From assembly GCA_945907335.1 (NCBI GenBank), contig CAMDSU010000022.1, positions 1-15,620 of the forward strand: a stretch of 15,620 nt of DNA, given 5' to 3'. Position numbers and translations under genes: made by a program. The notes under the pieces were generated by a model that ran no database searches, had not been told where the DNA came from, and was given only the letters and a program-made list of their open reading frames with translations. Positions 1 through 6,783 of this stretch are shown here, one piece after another (positions within the stretch are counted from its first letter, which is position 1; each line of letters starts with the position of its first letter). The DNA comes from Bordetella parapertussis. Its GTDB lineage: Bacteria; Pseudomonadota; Gammaproteobacteria; Burkholderiales; Burkholderiaceae_C.

Positions 1-540
1 CAACTTGAAGTCTTCCGCAAAAAAGGCATTGAGGTGTTGCTGATGTCAGACCGCGTGGACGAATGGGCGCTGGGCTTTTTGAACGAGTTCGACGGCACGC
101 CTCTACAAAGCGTGGCCAAAGGCGCATTCGACTTGGGCAAGTTGCAAGATGAAGAAGAAAAGAAAGCCGCCGATGCTGCGGCCGACAGCATGAAGCCTTT
201 GCTGGCCAAGCTGAAAGAAGCGTTAAAAGACAAAGCCGAGGACGTGCGCATCACCACTCGATTGGTGGATTCACCGGCGTGTTTGGTGGTGAAAGACCAC
301 GGCATGTCATTGCAAATGGCGCGCATGTTGAAACAAGCCGGTCAAAGCGCACCGGAGGCCAAACCGATTTTGGAGATCAACGCCGAACACGCGCTGGTGA
401 AAAAAATCGACAGCGATGCAGGTCAAATCCATTTCAACGATTTGGCGCATATTTTGTTTGACCAAGCGCTGCTGGCCGAAGGCGGTTTGCCAGATGACCC
501 AGCCGCGTATGTCAAGCGGGTGAATGCCTTGCTGGTTTAA
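1..540 (+). CDS. htpG: Molecular chaperone HtpG (Hsp90), C-terminal part; 5' end outside window
   Basis: This is the last 179 codons of the cytosolic Hsp90 chaperone HtpG, an ATP-driven dimeric chaperone for stress-damaged or late-folding clients. The reading frame is open from the first base (QLEVFRKKGIEVLLMSDRVD), so the true start lies upstream. The visible part covers the end of the middle domain (LLMSDRVDEWALGFLNEFDG) and the C-terminal dimerisation domain (KDVRITTRL-like segment, then SPACLVV, then the helical tail NPILEINAEHALVKK-like region ending near LAEGGLPDDPAAYVKRVNALLV). The nucleotide-binding N-terminal domain is not in the window. The gene ends four bases before the convergent end of srkA, and no hairpin terminator is visible between them. 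The recognition is from family resemblance and is strong. Confidence 0.95.
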   Translation, partial: QLEVFRKKGIEVLLMSDRVDEWALGFLNEFDGTPLQSVAKGAFDLGKLQDEEEKKAADAAADSMKPLLAKLKEALKDKAEDVRITTRLVDSPACLVVKDHGMSLQMARMLKQAGQSAPEAKPILEINAEHALVKKIDSDAGQIHFNDLAHILFDQALLAEGGLPDDPAAYVKRVNALLV

Positions 541-544
541 ATCT

Positions 545-1573
545 TCACTGCCAATCTGACGAACAGCTGCTGGCTGCTTCGTTAGATTGCATGGCCTCAA
601 TTTGCTCCCGCAAGGTATCGCACTGACCCCTCCAATAATCAGCCGTGCCGAACCACGGAAAGTGCATAGGGAACGCGGGGTCATCTTGTCGCCCGGCCAG
701 CCAAGCGCTGTAATGGATGATGCGCAAGGTACGCAGTGGTTCTATGCATTGCAATTCGCGACGGTCAAAGCGGCGCACGCTCTCATAACCCTCCAGCACG
801 ATTTCCATTTTCTGGCGGCGCTCTGCGACTTCTCCGTGCACCAGCATCCACAGGTCTTGCACCGCAGGGCCTGTGCGCGCATCGTCCATGTCGACAAAAT
901 GCGGCCCGGGTTCAGGCATGCCCTCAGGCGTCCACAAAATATTGCCGGGGTGACAGTCACCGTGCAAGCGCAATAACTTCAATTCTGTCGGCATCTGTTG
1001 TTTCACTAACGCCAAGGCTTGATTGCACAAGTCCAGCCACTGCTGCTGCACTTCTGGCGCTATTTGCTTTTGTGACACCAACTGTTCGCGCGGCAACTCG
1101 CCGAATGTATGCAGGTTCAATGCGGGCCTGACAGCGAATGCGTGTCGCTCGCCGACCAAATGCATGCGCGCCATCAAGCGGCCTATCCACATCAACACCT
1201 CGGGATCGTCCAACTCGGGCGCACGTCCGCCGCGACGCGGGCTGACGCTGAACCAGAAATGGCCGTCCACGCCATCGTGCACCACGCGGGCTTCATGCAG
1301 GCTCATGCCGTTCAAATGCAGCGGACCGACCACCGGAATATCTTCAGCCACCAACTCTGCGGTGAACCCGTGTTCCTCGCGTATCTGCGCCTCGCTCCAG
1401 CGCGCTGGGCGGTAAAACTTGGCGACCACCGAACTGTCGTCATCCAAATGCGCCAAGTACACCCGGTTCTCGTAGGAACTCAATGCGCTGAGTCGTCCAT
1501 CTACCGCCAGCCCTAAACCGCTTAACGCATCCAACACCACTGACGGCGTGAGCACTTGGTACGGATGTGTCAC
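545..1573 (-). CDS. srkA: Stress response kinase A (SrkA/YihE-type serine/threonine kinase)
   Basis: This 342-residue protein has the length and motifs of SrkA (YihE), an aminoglycoside-phosphotransferase-fold protein kinase that in E. coli counteracts toxin-mediated and oxidative-stress death. Visible elements are the nucleotide-binding lysine region VVAKFYRPARW (K52), the catalytic loop LHGDCHPGNILW (D206, N211), and the metal-binding segment HFVDMDDARTGPAVQDLW (D228). About six extra residues lie between the two acidic motifs compared with my memory of the E. coli protein. The start is a GTG at 1571-1573 that directly follows the TAG stop of the upstream DUF1840 gene; no ATG is available until residue 90, which is too late for the fold. 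The two genes are therefore probably translationally coupled in one transcript. The cytoplasmic kinase role is known for the family; the substrate here is unknown. Confidence 0.9.
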   Translation of the reverse strand: MTHPYQVLTPSVVLDALSGLGLAVDGRLSALSSYENRVYLAHLDDDSSVVAKFYRPARWSEAQIREEHGFTAELVAEDIPVVGPLHLNGMSLHEARVVHDGVDGHFWFSVSPRRGGRAPELDDPEVLMWIGRLMARMHLVGERHAFAVRPALNLHTFGELPREQLVSQKQIAPEVQQQWLDLCNQALALVKQQMPTELKLLRLHGDCHPGNILWTPEGMPEPGPHFVDMDDARTGPAVQDLWMLVHGEVAERRQKMEIVLEGYESVRRFDRRELQCIEPLRTLRIIHYSAWLAGRQDDPAFPMHFPWFGTADYWRGQCDTLREQIEAMQSNEAASSCSSDWQ

Positions 1574-1897
1574 CTACACGCCCCAAACCACAGGCTGGTT
1601 TGCCTTTTGGCAGCGTTGCAGCATGTCCACCACGGGTTTGAAACGTTGGCGCAAGCGAATGGCTTCAAACCTTGGGGCGGGTTGCGCAAGTGCCAACGCA
1701 TCGGCCAATGCCTGTGCTTGTTCGGCCTCCTCACGAACCACCGCTTGTTGCAAGGCCTCGATGGCTGCAGGTATTTCTTCGGGTGAAATGATGCCTCGGG
1801 GTCCCGGCGTTTTCCCAATCGTTTGTAAAAAAACTTTGCCCTGGGGTTCGAGCAGTATCAAGTCCCCGGCAGCTTTGGATGTGAATTTATAGAGCAT
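1574..1897 (-). CDS. DUF1840 domain-containing protein
   Basis: This 107-residue protein matches the DUF1840 family, a small group common in Betaproteobacteria with no known biochemical role. It starts MLYKFTSKAAGDLILLEP, which is the usual family beginning, so I chose the ATG at 1895-1897 over an upstream ATG at 1931-1933 that would add 12 unrelated residues. The middle is a charged, alanine-rich helix (roughly residues 39-70, EEIPAAIEALQQAVVREEAE onward) and the tail RLRQRFKPVVDMLQRC is typical. No signal peptide or membrane segment is seen. Its stop codon abuts the srkA start, so it is the first gene of a two-gene unit. No clear Shine-Dalgarno sequence precedes the start; a weak promoter pair (TTGGCA, 18 bases, CACAAT) would place the transcript start almost at the ATG. 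Function is unknown. Confidence 0.82.
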   Translation of the reverse strand: MLYKFTSKAAGDLILLEPQGKVFLQTIGKTPGPRGIISPEEIPAAIEALQQAVVREEAEQAQALADALALAQPAPRFEAIRLRQRFKPVVDMLQRCQKANQPVVWGV

Positions 1898-1921
1898 GCA
1901 GCTATTGTGCGCCCAAGGGAA

Positions 1922-1952
1922 AACCCCTGCCAATGATGCGCTGACAGGGGTT
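1922..1952. promoter_or_regulatory. Large inverted repeat in the divergent promoter gap; candidate operator
   Basis: Arms AACCCCTGCCA (1922-1932) and TGACAGGGGTT (1942-1952) are inverted copies with one mismatch in 11, separated by 9 bases and centred near 1937. The element lies between the divergent DUF1840 and monooxygenase genes. Its right arm overlaps a TTGACG -35-like box (1951-1956) facing the catabolic operon, and its left arm contains, on the minus strand, a TTGGCA -35-like box facing DUF1840. That position suits a repressor site, most simply for the MarR protein encoded in the operon, but the arms are widely spaced for a classical MarR site. An RNA hairpin role cannot be excluded. 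The repeat is seen directly; the function is inferred. Confidence 0.45.
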
Positions 1953-1980
1953 GACGGTAATTAGTTTAGGCCTGAACAAT
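1951..1980 (+). promoter_or_regulatory. Possible promoter of the catabolic operon
   Basis: TTGACG (1951-1956) followed after 18 bases by AACAAT (1975-1980) resembles a sigma-70 promoter, 5/6 and 4/6 to consensus. If used, transcription would begin at about 1987, which is the second ATG of the monooxygenase gene, giving an almost leaderless message. The box overlaps the inverted repeat at 1922-1952. The match is weak and other starts are possible. Confidence 0.25.
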
Positions 1981-4272
1981 ATGGATATGAATATATTGTG
2001 CATAGGTGGCGGGCCCGCCGGTTTGTATTTCGCGACGTTGATGAAGCAAAAGAATCCGGCGCACCAAATCACTGTGGTTGAGCGTAACCGCCCCTACGAC
2101 ACCTTTGGTTGGGGCGTGGTACTGAGTGATCAGACCCTAGAGAATTTGCACGTTGCCGACGCATTCACTGCACAGCAAATCGGCGAAGCCTTTAACCACT
2201 GGGACGACATTGAAGTCTTTTTCAAAGGTCGCAGCATGCGCTCGGGCGGTCACGGTTTTTGTGGCATCGGGCGCAAACACTTGCTCAATATTTTGCAAGC
2301 ACGTTGTGAAAGTTTAGGGGTGCAACTGGTATTTGAAACCGATGTCAGCGACGATCAGTCACTTGCCCTGCACTACCAAGCCGATCTGGTGATTGCCAGC
2401 GATGGGCTAAACAGTCGCATTCGCCACCGTTATGCGCAGAGCTATCAACCTGAGATTGACACGCGGCATTGCCGTTTTGTCTGGTTGGGTACCCACCAAA
2501 CCTTTGACGCATTCACCTTTGCCTTTGAACAAACCAAGCACGGCTGGTTTCAAGCCCATGCCTACCAGTACGACGCCAATACTTCCACGTTCATTGTGGA
2601 AACACCGGATGAAGTGTGGCGTGCACATGGACTGGACCAGATGTCTCAAGAAGACGGCATTGCGTTTTGTCAGCAACTGTTTGCCAAATACTTGGGTGGC
2701 CATGCACTGATGAGCAATGCCTCTCATTTGCGCGGTTCTGCCATTTGGATTCAATTTCCCCGGGTGATTTGCAAACACTGGGTGCATTGGACGCACACTC
2801 AGACGCATCAATCCGTACCCGTGGTGCTGATGGGTGACGCCGCTCACACCGCCCATTACTCCATCGGCAGCGGCACCAAGCTGGCCTTGGAAGACGCCAT
2901 CGATTTGTCGCAAGCGTTTGCCTCACAGGGTGATTCTGACATCGCGTCTGTGTTGAATGCCTACGAAGCGCGACGCAGTGTGGAGGTCTTGAAAATTCAA
3001 AATGCCGCGCGCAATTCAACCGCTTGGTTTGAACAGGTGAGCCGCTATGCCCACATGCCGATTGAGCAATTTTCCTACTCGTTGCTGACGCGATCACAAC
3101 GTATCAGCCATGAAAATCTCAGGCTGCGTGACCGTGAGTGGCTGCAGTCTTATGAGGCTTGGTTGTCTGGCGGATCCGTCATGGCGCCCATGCTCATGCC
3201 GTTTCAACTGCGGGACATTCGATTGAAAAACCGCATCGTTGTTTCACCCATGGCGACATACAGCGCTGTAGATGGCATGGTCGGTGATTTCCATCTGGCG
3301 CATTTAGGCGCCAGAGCCATGGGTGGTGCAGGTTTGGTCATGGTCGAGATGACCAGCCCGACACCGAATGGCCGCATCACGCCCGGTTGCCCGGGGTTGT
3401 GGAATGAGGCGCAGCAATTGGCATTTCAACGCATCACCGATTTCGTGCACCAACAACACACGCATATTGGCTTGCAACTTGGGCACAGTGGCGCAAAAGG
3501 TTCCACCCAATTGGGCTGGCAATCCATTGACGAACCTTTGGCGCAAGACAACTGGCCACTGCTTGCCGCCAGTGCGCAAGCCTATGGTCCTAACAACCAA
3601 TTGCCGCAGGCCATGACGCCAGAAACCATGGCCGAGGTGTTGCAAGCATTTGTGCAATCCACGCTGCGTGCAGACGCAGCTGGCTTTGATTGGCTGGAAT
3701 TGCACTGTGCCCACGGCTATTTGTTGTCAGGTTTTATTTGCCCGCTAACGAACCTACGCCAAGATGAATATGGTGGATCGTTGGAAAACCGCTGTCGCTA
3801 TCCCTTGCAAGTTTTTCGCGCTATGCGCCATGTGTGGCCAGCGTCCAAGCCCATGGCCGTGCGTATCTCTGCCCATGACTGGGCCCCTGGCGGCAATACC
3901 GATGACGATGCTGTGCTTATTGCCGGCCTGTTCAAGCAAGCCGGTTGCGATTTGATCGATGTGTCTTCAGGTCAAACCACACGGGCGGCCAAGCCAGTCT
4001 ACGGTCGCATGTACCAAACCCCTTTCGCCGACCGTATCCGCAACGAGGTACATATCGCCACGATGGCCGTGGGTGCTATCAGCGAAGCCGACCATGCCAA
4101 CAGCATCATCGCGGCGGGTCGTGCTGATCTGTGCGCCATTGGCAGACCGCATCTCGCCAACCCGAACTGGACACTGCATGAAGCCGCCAAATTGGACAGC
4201 CGAGCCGTTCAATGGCCGCAGCCTTATGAAGCCGGACGCGATCAACTCTACCGCTTACGCCAAACACTTTGA
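1981..4272 (+). CDS. 2-aminobenzoyl-CoA (anthraniloyl-CoA) monooxygenase/reductase, two-domain flavoenzyme
   Basis: The 763-residue product joins two flavoprotein modules. Residues 1 to about 390 form a PHBH-like FAD monooxygenase: the dinucleotide motif [12 protein letters not shown] (G9-G14), the segment [11 protein letters not shown], and the second FAD motif [18 protein letters not shown] (G285-D286). Residues from about 401 form an Old Yellow Enzyme-type FMN barrel beginning [20 protein letters not shown], with substrate-binding H575 and H578 in [12 protein letters not shown]. Proteins of this layout are annotated as bifunctional salicylyl-CoA 5-hydroxylase/oxidoreductase or, in Azoarcus evansii, 2-aminobenzoyl-CoA monooxygenase/reductase, which hydroxylates and then reduces the ring. 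The CoA ligase and RidA domain in the same operon favour the aminobenzoyl substrate. An upstream TTG at 1951 is open in frame, but family members begin just before the FAD motif; ATG 1981 has AGG ten bases upstream, and ATG 1987 is an alternative. Confidence 0.88.
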   Translation: MDMNILCIGGGPAGLYFATLMKQKNPAHQITVVERNRPYDTFGWGVVLSDQTLENLHVADAFTAQQIGEAFNHWDDIEVFFKGRSMRSGGHGFCGIGRKHLLNILQARCESLGVQLVFETDVSDDQSLALHYQADLVIASDGLNSRIRHRYAQSYQPEIDTRHCRFVWLGTHQTFDAFTFAFEQTKHGWFQAHAYQYDANTSTFIVETPDEVWRAHGLDQMSQEDGIAFCQQLFAKYLGGHALMSNASHLRGSAIWIQFPRVICKHWVHWTHTQTHQSVPVVLMGDAAHTAHYSIGSGTKLALEDAIDLSQAFASQGDSDIASVLNAYEARRSVEVLKIQNAARNSTAWFEQVSRYAHMPIEQFSYSLLTRSQRISHENLRLRDREWLQSYEAWLSGGSVMAPMLMPFQLRDIRLKNRIVVSPMATYSAVDGMVGDFHLAHLGARAMGGAGLVMVEMTSPTPNGRITPGCPGLWNEAQQLAFQRITDFVHQQHTHIGLQLGHSGAKGSTQLGWQSIDEPLAQDNWPLLAASAQAYGPNNQLPQAMTPETMAEVLQAFVQSTLRADAAGFDWLELHCAHGYLLSGFICPLTNLRQDEYGGSLENRCRYPLQVFRAMRHVWPASKPMAVRISAHDWAPGGNTDDDAVLIAGLFKQAGCDLIDVSSGQTTRAAKPVYGRMYQTPFADRIRNEVHIATMAVGAISEADHANSIIAAGRADLCAIGRPHLANPNWTLHEAAKLDSRAVQWPQPYEAGRDQLYRLRQTL

Positions 4273-4278
4273 TTAACC

Positions 4279-4755
4279 ATGGACCTAGAAGCACGATTAC
4301 ACAGCACCCATCCGCAAGCCTTGCGTTTGTGGTTGCGCATGCTCACCTGTAGCCAGTTGATTGAAAAGCAAGTTCGGGCAGGACTGCGGGACGAATTCAA
4401 CACCACCTTGCCGCGCTTTGACCTGATGGCACAACTCGAACGCGAACCGCAAGGCATGAAGATGAATGAGTTGTCACGCCGCATGATGGTGACTGGCGGC
4501 AACATCACGCCTGTCACCGACCAATTGGTCAAAGAAGGTTGGATCGAACGCATGGAACTGCCACATGACCGACGCGCATGGTTGGTTCGACTGACACCGG
4601 CGGGTCGTAGCTTGTTCAAAAAAATGGCCAAACGGCATGAAGCTTGGATCGTCGCCGCCTTTTCATCACTCAGTCAACGCGACGTCCATCAACTGCACGA
4701 TCTACTGGGGCAAGTCAAACAGCACAGCCTATCTTCCACTTTGGAGAACCCATGA
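4279..4755 (+). CDS. MarR-family transcriptional regulator
   Basis: This 158-residue protein is a MarR-type winged-helix DNA-binding regulator. The recognition region is [20 protein letters not shown], followed by the wing with the family-typical [18 protein letters not shown]; flanking helices (residues about 8-40 and 120-150) would form the dimer interface. It begins six bases after the monooxygenase stop and its last bases overlap the next start (ATGA at 4752-4755), so it is embedded in the operon rather than divergent to it. Regulators of CoA-dependent aromatic catabolism in this family typically repress until the CoA-thioester substrate binds; that is inference here. The inverted repeat at 1922-1952 is the obvious candidate target for autoregulation. 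No convincing Shine-Dalgarno precedes its start, so translation may depend on coupling. Confidence 0.92.
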   Translation: MDLEARLHSTHPQALRLWLRMLTCSQLIEKQVRAGLRDEFNTTLPRFDLMAQLEREPQGMKMNELSRRMMVTGGNITPVTDQLVKEGWIERMELPHDRRAWLVRLTPAGRSLFKKMAKRHEAWIVAAFSSLSQRDVHQLHDLLGQVKQHSLSSTLENP

Positions 4756-5609
4756 TCCACCACATTCCTTCTGACAGCCCGATGCACAGTGAGACGTGCT
4801 CCCTGATGCATTACCAAGCTGTGCATTTCTCTTGGCAATGCAGTTCTCAAGGCGTGGCTGTCATCACACTGAATCGTCCTGAACGAAAAAATCCACTGAC
4901 CTTTGCTTCTTATGCCGAATTGCGCCAACTGTTTGAAGCACTCAAACATGCCAATGATGTGCGGGTGGTGGTGCTGCAAGGCGCCGGTGGAAATTTTTGT
5001 TCCGGGGGTGATGTGCACGAGATCATCGCGCCGCTGACTCGCATGACCATGCCTGAATTACTGGCCTTCACCCGAATGACCGGCGCTTTGGTGAAGGCCA
5101 TGCGCGCTTGTCCGCAACCGGTGATCGCAGCTATTGACGGTGTGTGTGCAGGGGCCGGTGCAATGTTGGCATTGGCCAGTGACTTGCGACTTGGTGGCTT
5201 GCAAGCGCGCGTGTCGTATTTATTTTCTCGTGTTGGTTTGGCAGGTGCCGACATGGGTGCTTGCAGTTTGCTCCCCCGCGTGATCGGCCAAGGGCGTGCC
5301 AGCGAGTTGCTGTTCAGCGGTCGCGCTATGACGGCAGAAGAAGGCTTGTTGTGGGGCTTTTTCAACGAATTGCACGCTGCGGCTGACTTGACAACGGCGG
5401 CTTTGCAACTTGCTCAAACCCTCGCAGAAGGACCGAGTTTCGCCCACGGAATGACGAAAAATATGTTGCACCAAGAGTGGAATATGTCTTTGGACCAGGC
5501 CATTGAAGCCGAAGCACAGGCGCAAGCGATTTGCATGCAAACACAAGATTTCCACCGTGCATATGCCGCTTTTGCCGCCAAGCAACGCCCCGTGTTTGAA
5601 GGCAACTGA
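4752..5609 (+). CDS. Enoyl-CoA hydratase/isomerase (crotonase) family protein of the aminobenzoyl-CoA pathway
   Basis: The 285-residue product is a crotonase-fold protein acting on CoA thioesters. The oxyanion-hole segments are GNFCSGGD (80-87) and [17 protein letters not shown] (128-144). The stretch [19 protein letters not shown] (161-179) is recalled as typical of crotonases in anthraniloyl-CoA-like clusters. By alignment by eye, the glutamate corresponding to Glu164 of rat hydratase is kept (E185), but the Glu144 position is not a glutamate, with D167 a few residues downstream. This suggests chemistry other than simple syn-hydration, for example isomerisation or hydrolytic ring opening; this is inference. 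I chose ATG 4752 because it overlaps the MarR stop (ATGA) and has GGAG five bases upstream. The first 18 residues are non-conserved, and ATG 4806 (MHYQAVHF) is an alternative start. Confidence 0.88.
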   Translation: MIHHIPSDSPMHSETCSLMHYQAVHFSWQCSSQGVAVITLNRPERKNPLTFASYAELRQLFEALKHANDVRVVVLQGAGGNFCSGGDVHEIIAPLTRMTMPELLAFTRMTGALVKAMRACPQPVIAAIDGVCAGAGAMLALASDLRLGGLQARVSYLFSRVGLAGADMGACSLLPRVIGQGRASELLFSGRAMTAEEGLLWGFFNELHAAADLTTAALQLAQTLAEGPSFAHGMTKNMLHQEWNMSLDQAIEAEAQAQAICMQTQDFHRAYAAFAAKQRPVFEGN

Positions 5610-5610
5610 T

Positions 5611-6780
5611 ATGCAGCCCCACTGGCAATTGCCCTTTTTTGATTCCGCCCACAGCGAGCTTGCAGAATCAGTCCAGCAATGGATATCGTCGCAACAGGTG
5701 GATGAATCCGACGACCGGGCCGCTTGCCGCGAATGGGTGCAACGTTTGGGTCAGGCGGGCTGGCTACGCCATTGTGTGCCGCGCGCCCACGGCGGCGTCC
5801 GCGAGAACTTGGATTCTCGCGCCTTGGTCATCCTGCGCGAAACCTTGGCTTGGTATTCACCACTGGCCGATTTTTCTTTTGCCATGCAAGGCTTGGGCAG
5901 TGGTGCCATCACGCTGGCTGGCACACCTGAGCAGCAAGCGCGTTACCTTCCACGGGTAGCCCAAGGCAGATGCATTGCGGCTTTTGCCTTGAGCGAACCA
6001 CAAGCGGGGTCCGATGTTGCGGGTATGCGCACCAGCGCCAGCAAAGTTGCCGATGGGTTTGTGTTGAACGGCATGAAAACTTGGATCAGCAATGGCGGCA
6101 TGGCAGATTTTTATGTGGTGTTCGCCAAAACCGATCCCGAGGCCGGTGCACGTGGCATCAGCGCTTTCATTGTGGATTCACCAAGTCTTGGTTTGGACGA
6201 CACTGAACATCTGCATGTGATGTCGCCCCATCCACTGGCCAGCTTGCGTTTTGACAATTGCCGGGTTGCCACTTCGCAATGTTTGGGTGAAGTCAACGCT
6301 GGCTTCAAACTGGCGATGCGCACCTTGGATATTTTTCGCGCCTCTGTCGCAGGTGCTGCCATCGGCATGGGTCGACGGGCATTGCATGAAGCGATTTCTT
6401 ACAGTCGTGAGCGGCGTATGTTTGGTGGGCATCTGGCGGATTTTCAATTGACACAGGCGCGTCTGGGTGAGATGTCGAGCTTGCTGGAGTCTGCGGCATT
6501 GTTGACCTACCATGCGGCTTGGTTGCGCGACACGCACGGCAGCGATGGTGATGCTGCTATTGCCTACACACGCGCTGCTGCCATGGCTAAATCAGTGGCC
6601 ACAGAGAATGCTTCGCGAGTGATTGACATGGCCTTGCAAATGCACGGCGGCACTGGGGTGTTGGTAGGCCACACACTGGAGTCGTTATACAGAGACATCC
6701 GCGCATTGCGAATTTACGAAGGCGCAACGGAAGTACAACAACTGATCATTGGCAAGTCCTTGCTCAAGTCTGCGGCTTAA
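5611..6780 (+). CDS. Acyl-CoA dehydrogenase
   Basis: This 389-residue flavoenzyme has the full acyl-CoA dehydrogenase fold: an N-terminal helical domain, the FAD-contacting [11 protein letters not shown] (125-135) and WISNGG (158-163) in the beta-domain, and a C-terminal helical domain ending in [20 protein letters not shown]. The glutamate of IYEGATEV (E370) sits at the usual catalytic-base position and MHGGTGVL precedes it. It would oxidise an acyl-CoA intermediate to the enoyl-CoA after ring reduction or opening, passing electrons to electron-transfer flavoprotein; no ETF gene is in the window. The start ATG 5611 lies one base after the crotonase stop, with GAAGG (5599-5603) upstream inside the preceding gene. 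The same frame is open further upstream but only as antisense-like junk overlapping the crotonase. The exact substrate cannot be read from sequence. Confidence 0.92.
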   Translation: MQPHWQLPFFDSAHSELAESVQQWISSQQVDESDDRAACREWVQRLGQAGWLRHCVPRAHGGVRENLDSRALVILRETLAWYSPLADFSFAMQGLGSGAITLAGTPEQQARYLPRVAQGRCIAAFALSEPQAGSDVAGMRTSASKVADGFVLNGMKTWISNGGMADFYVVFAKTDPEAGARGISAFIVDSPSLGLDDTEHLHVMSPHPLASLRFDNCRVATSQCLGEVNAGFKLAMRTLDIFRASVAGAAIGMGRRALHEAISYSRERRMFGGHLADFQLTQARLGEMSSLLESAALLTYHAAWLRDTHGSDGDAAIAYTRAAAMAKSVATENASRVIDMALQMHGGTGVLVGHTLESLYRDIRALRIYEGATEVQQLIIGKSLLKSAA

Positions 6781-6783
6781 GCC

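Noticed and set aside
1951..1980. TTG codon at 1951 as the monooxygenase start
   Set aside because: It would add ten residues before the FAD motif not expected in the family, and it overlaps the inverted repeat and the -35-like box.
2407..3097. Long open frames on the minus strand opposite the monooxygenase gene
   Set aside because: They are shadows of the sense gene, resemble no known protein, have no start context, and their compositions follow from the opposite-strand codons.
1981..4272. Naming the monooxygenase a salicylyl-CoA 5-hydroxylase
   Set aside because: Databases often use that name for this architecture, but the fused OYE-type reductase domain and the aminobenzoate-type ligase with a RidA domain fit 2-aminobenzoyl-CoA better. 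The substrate remains unproven.
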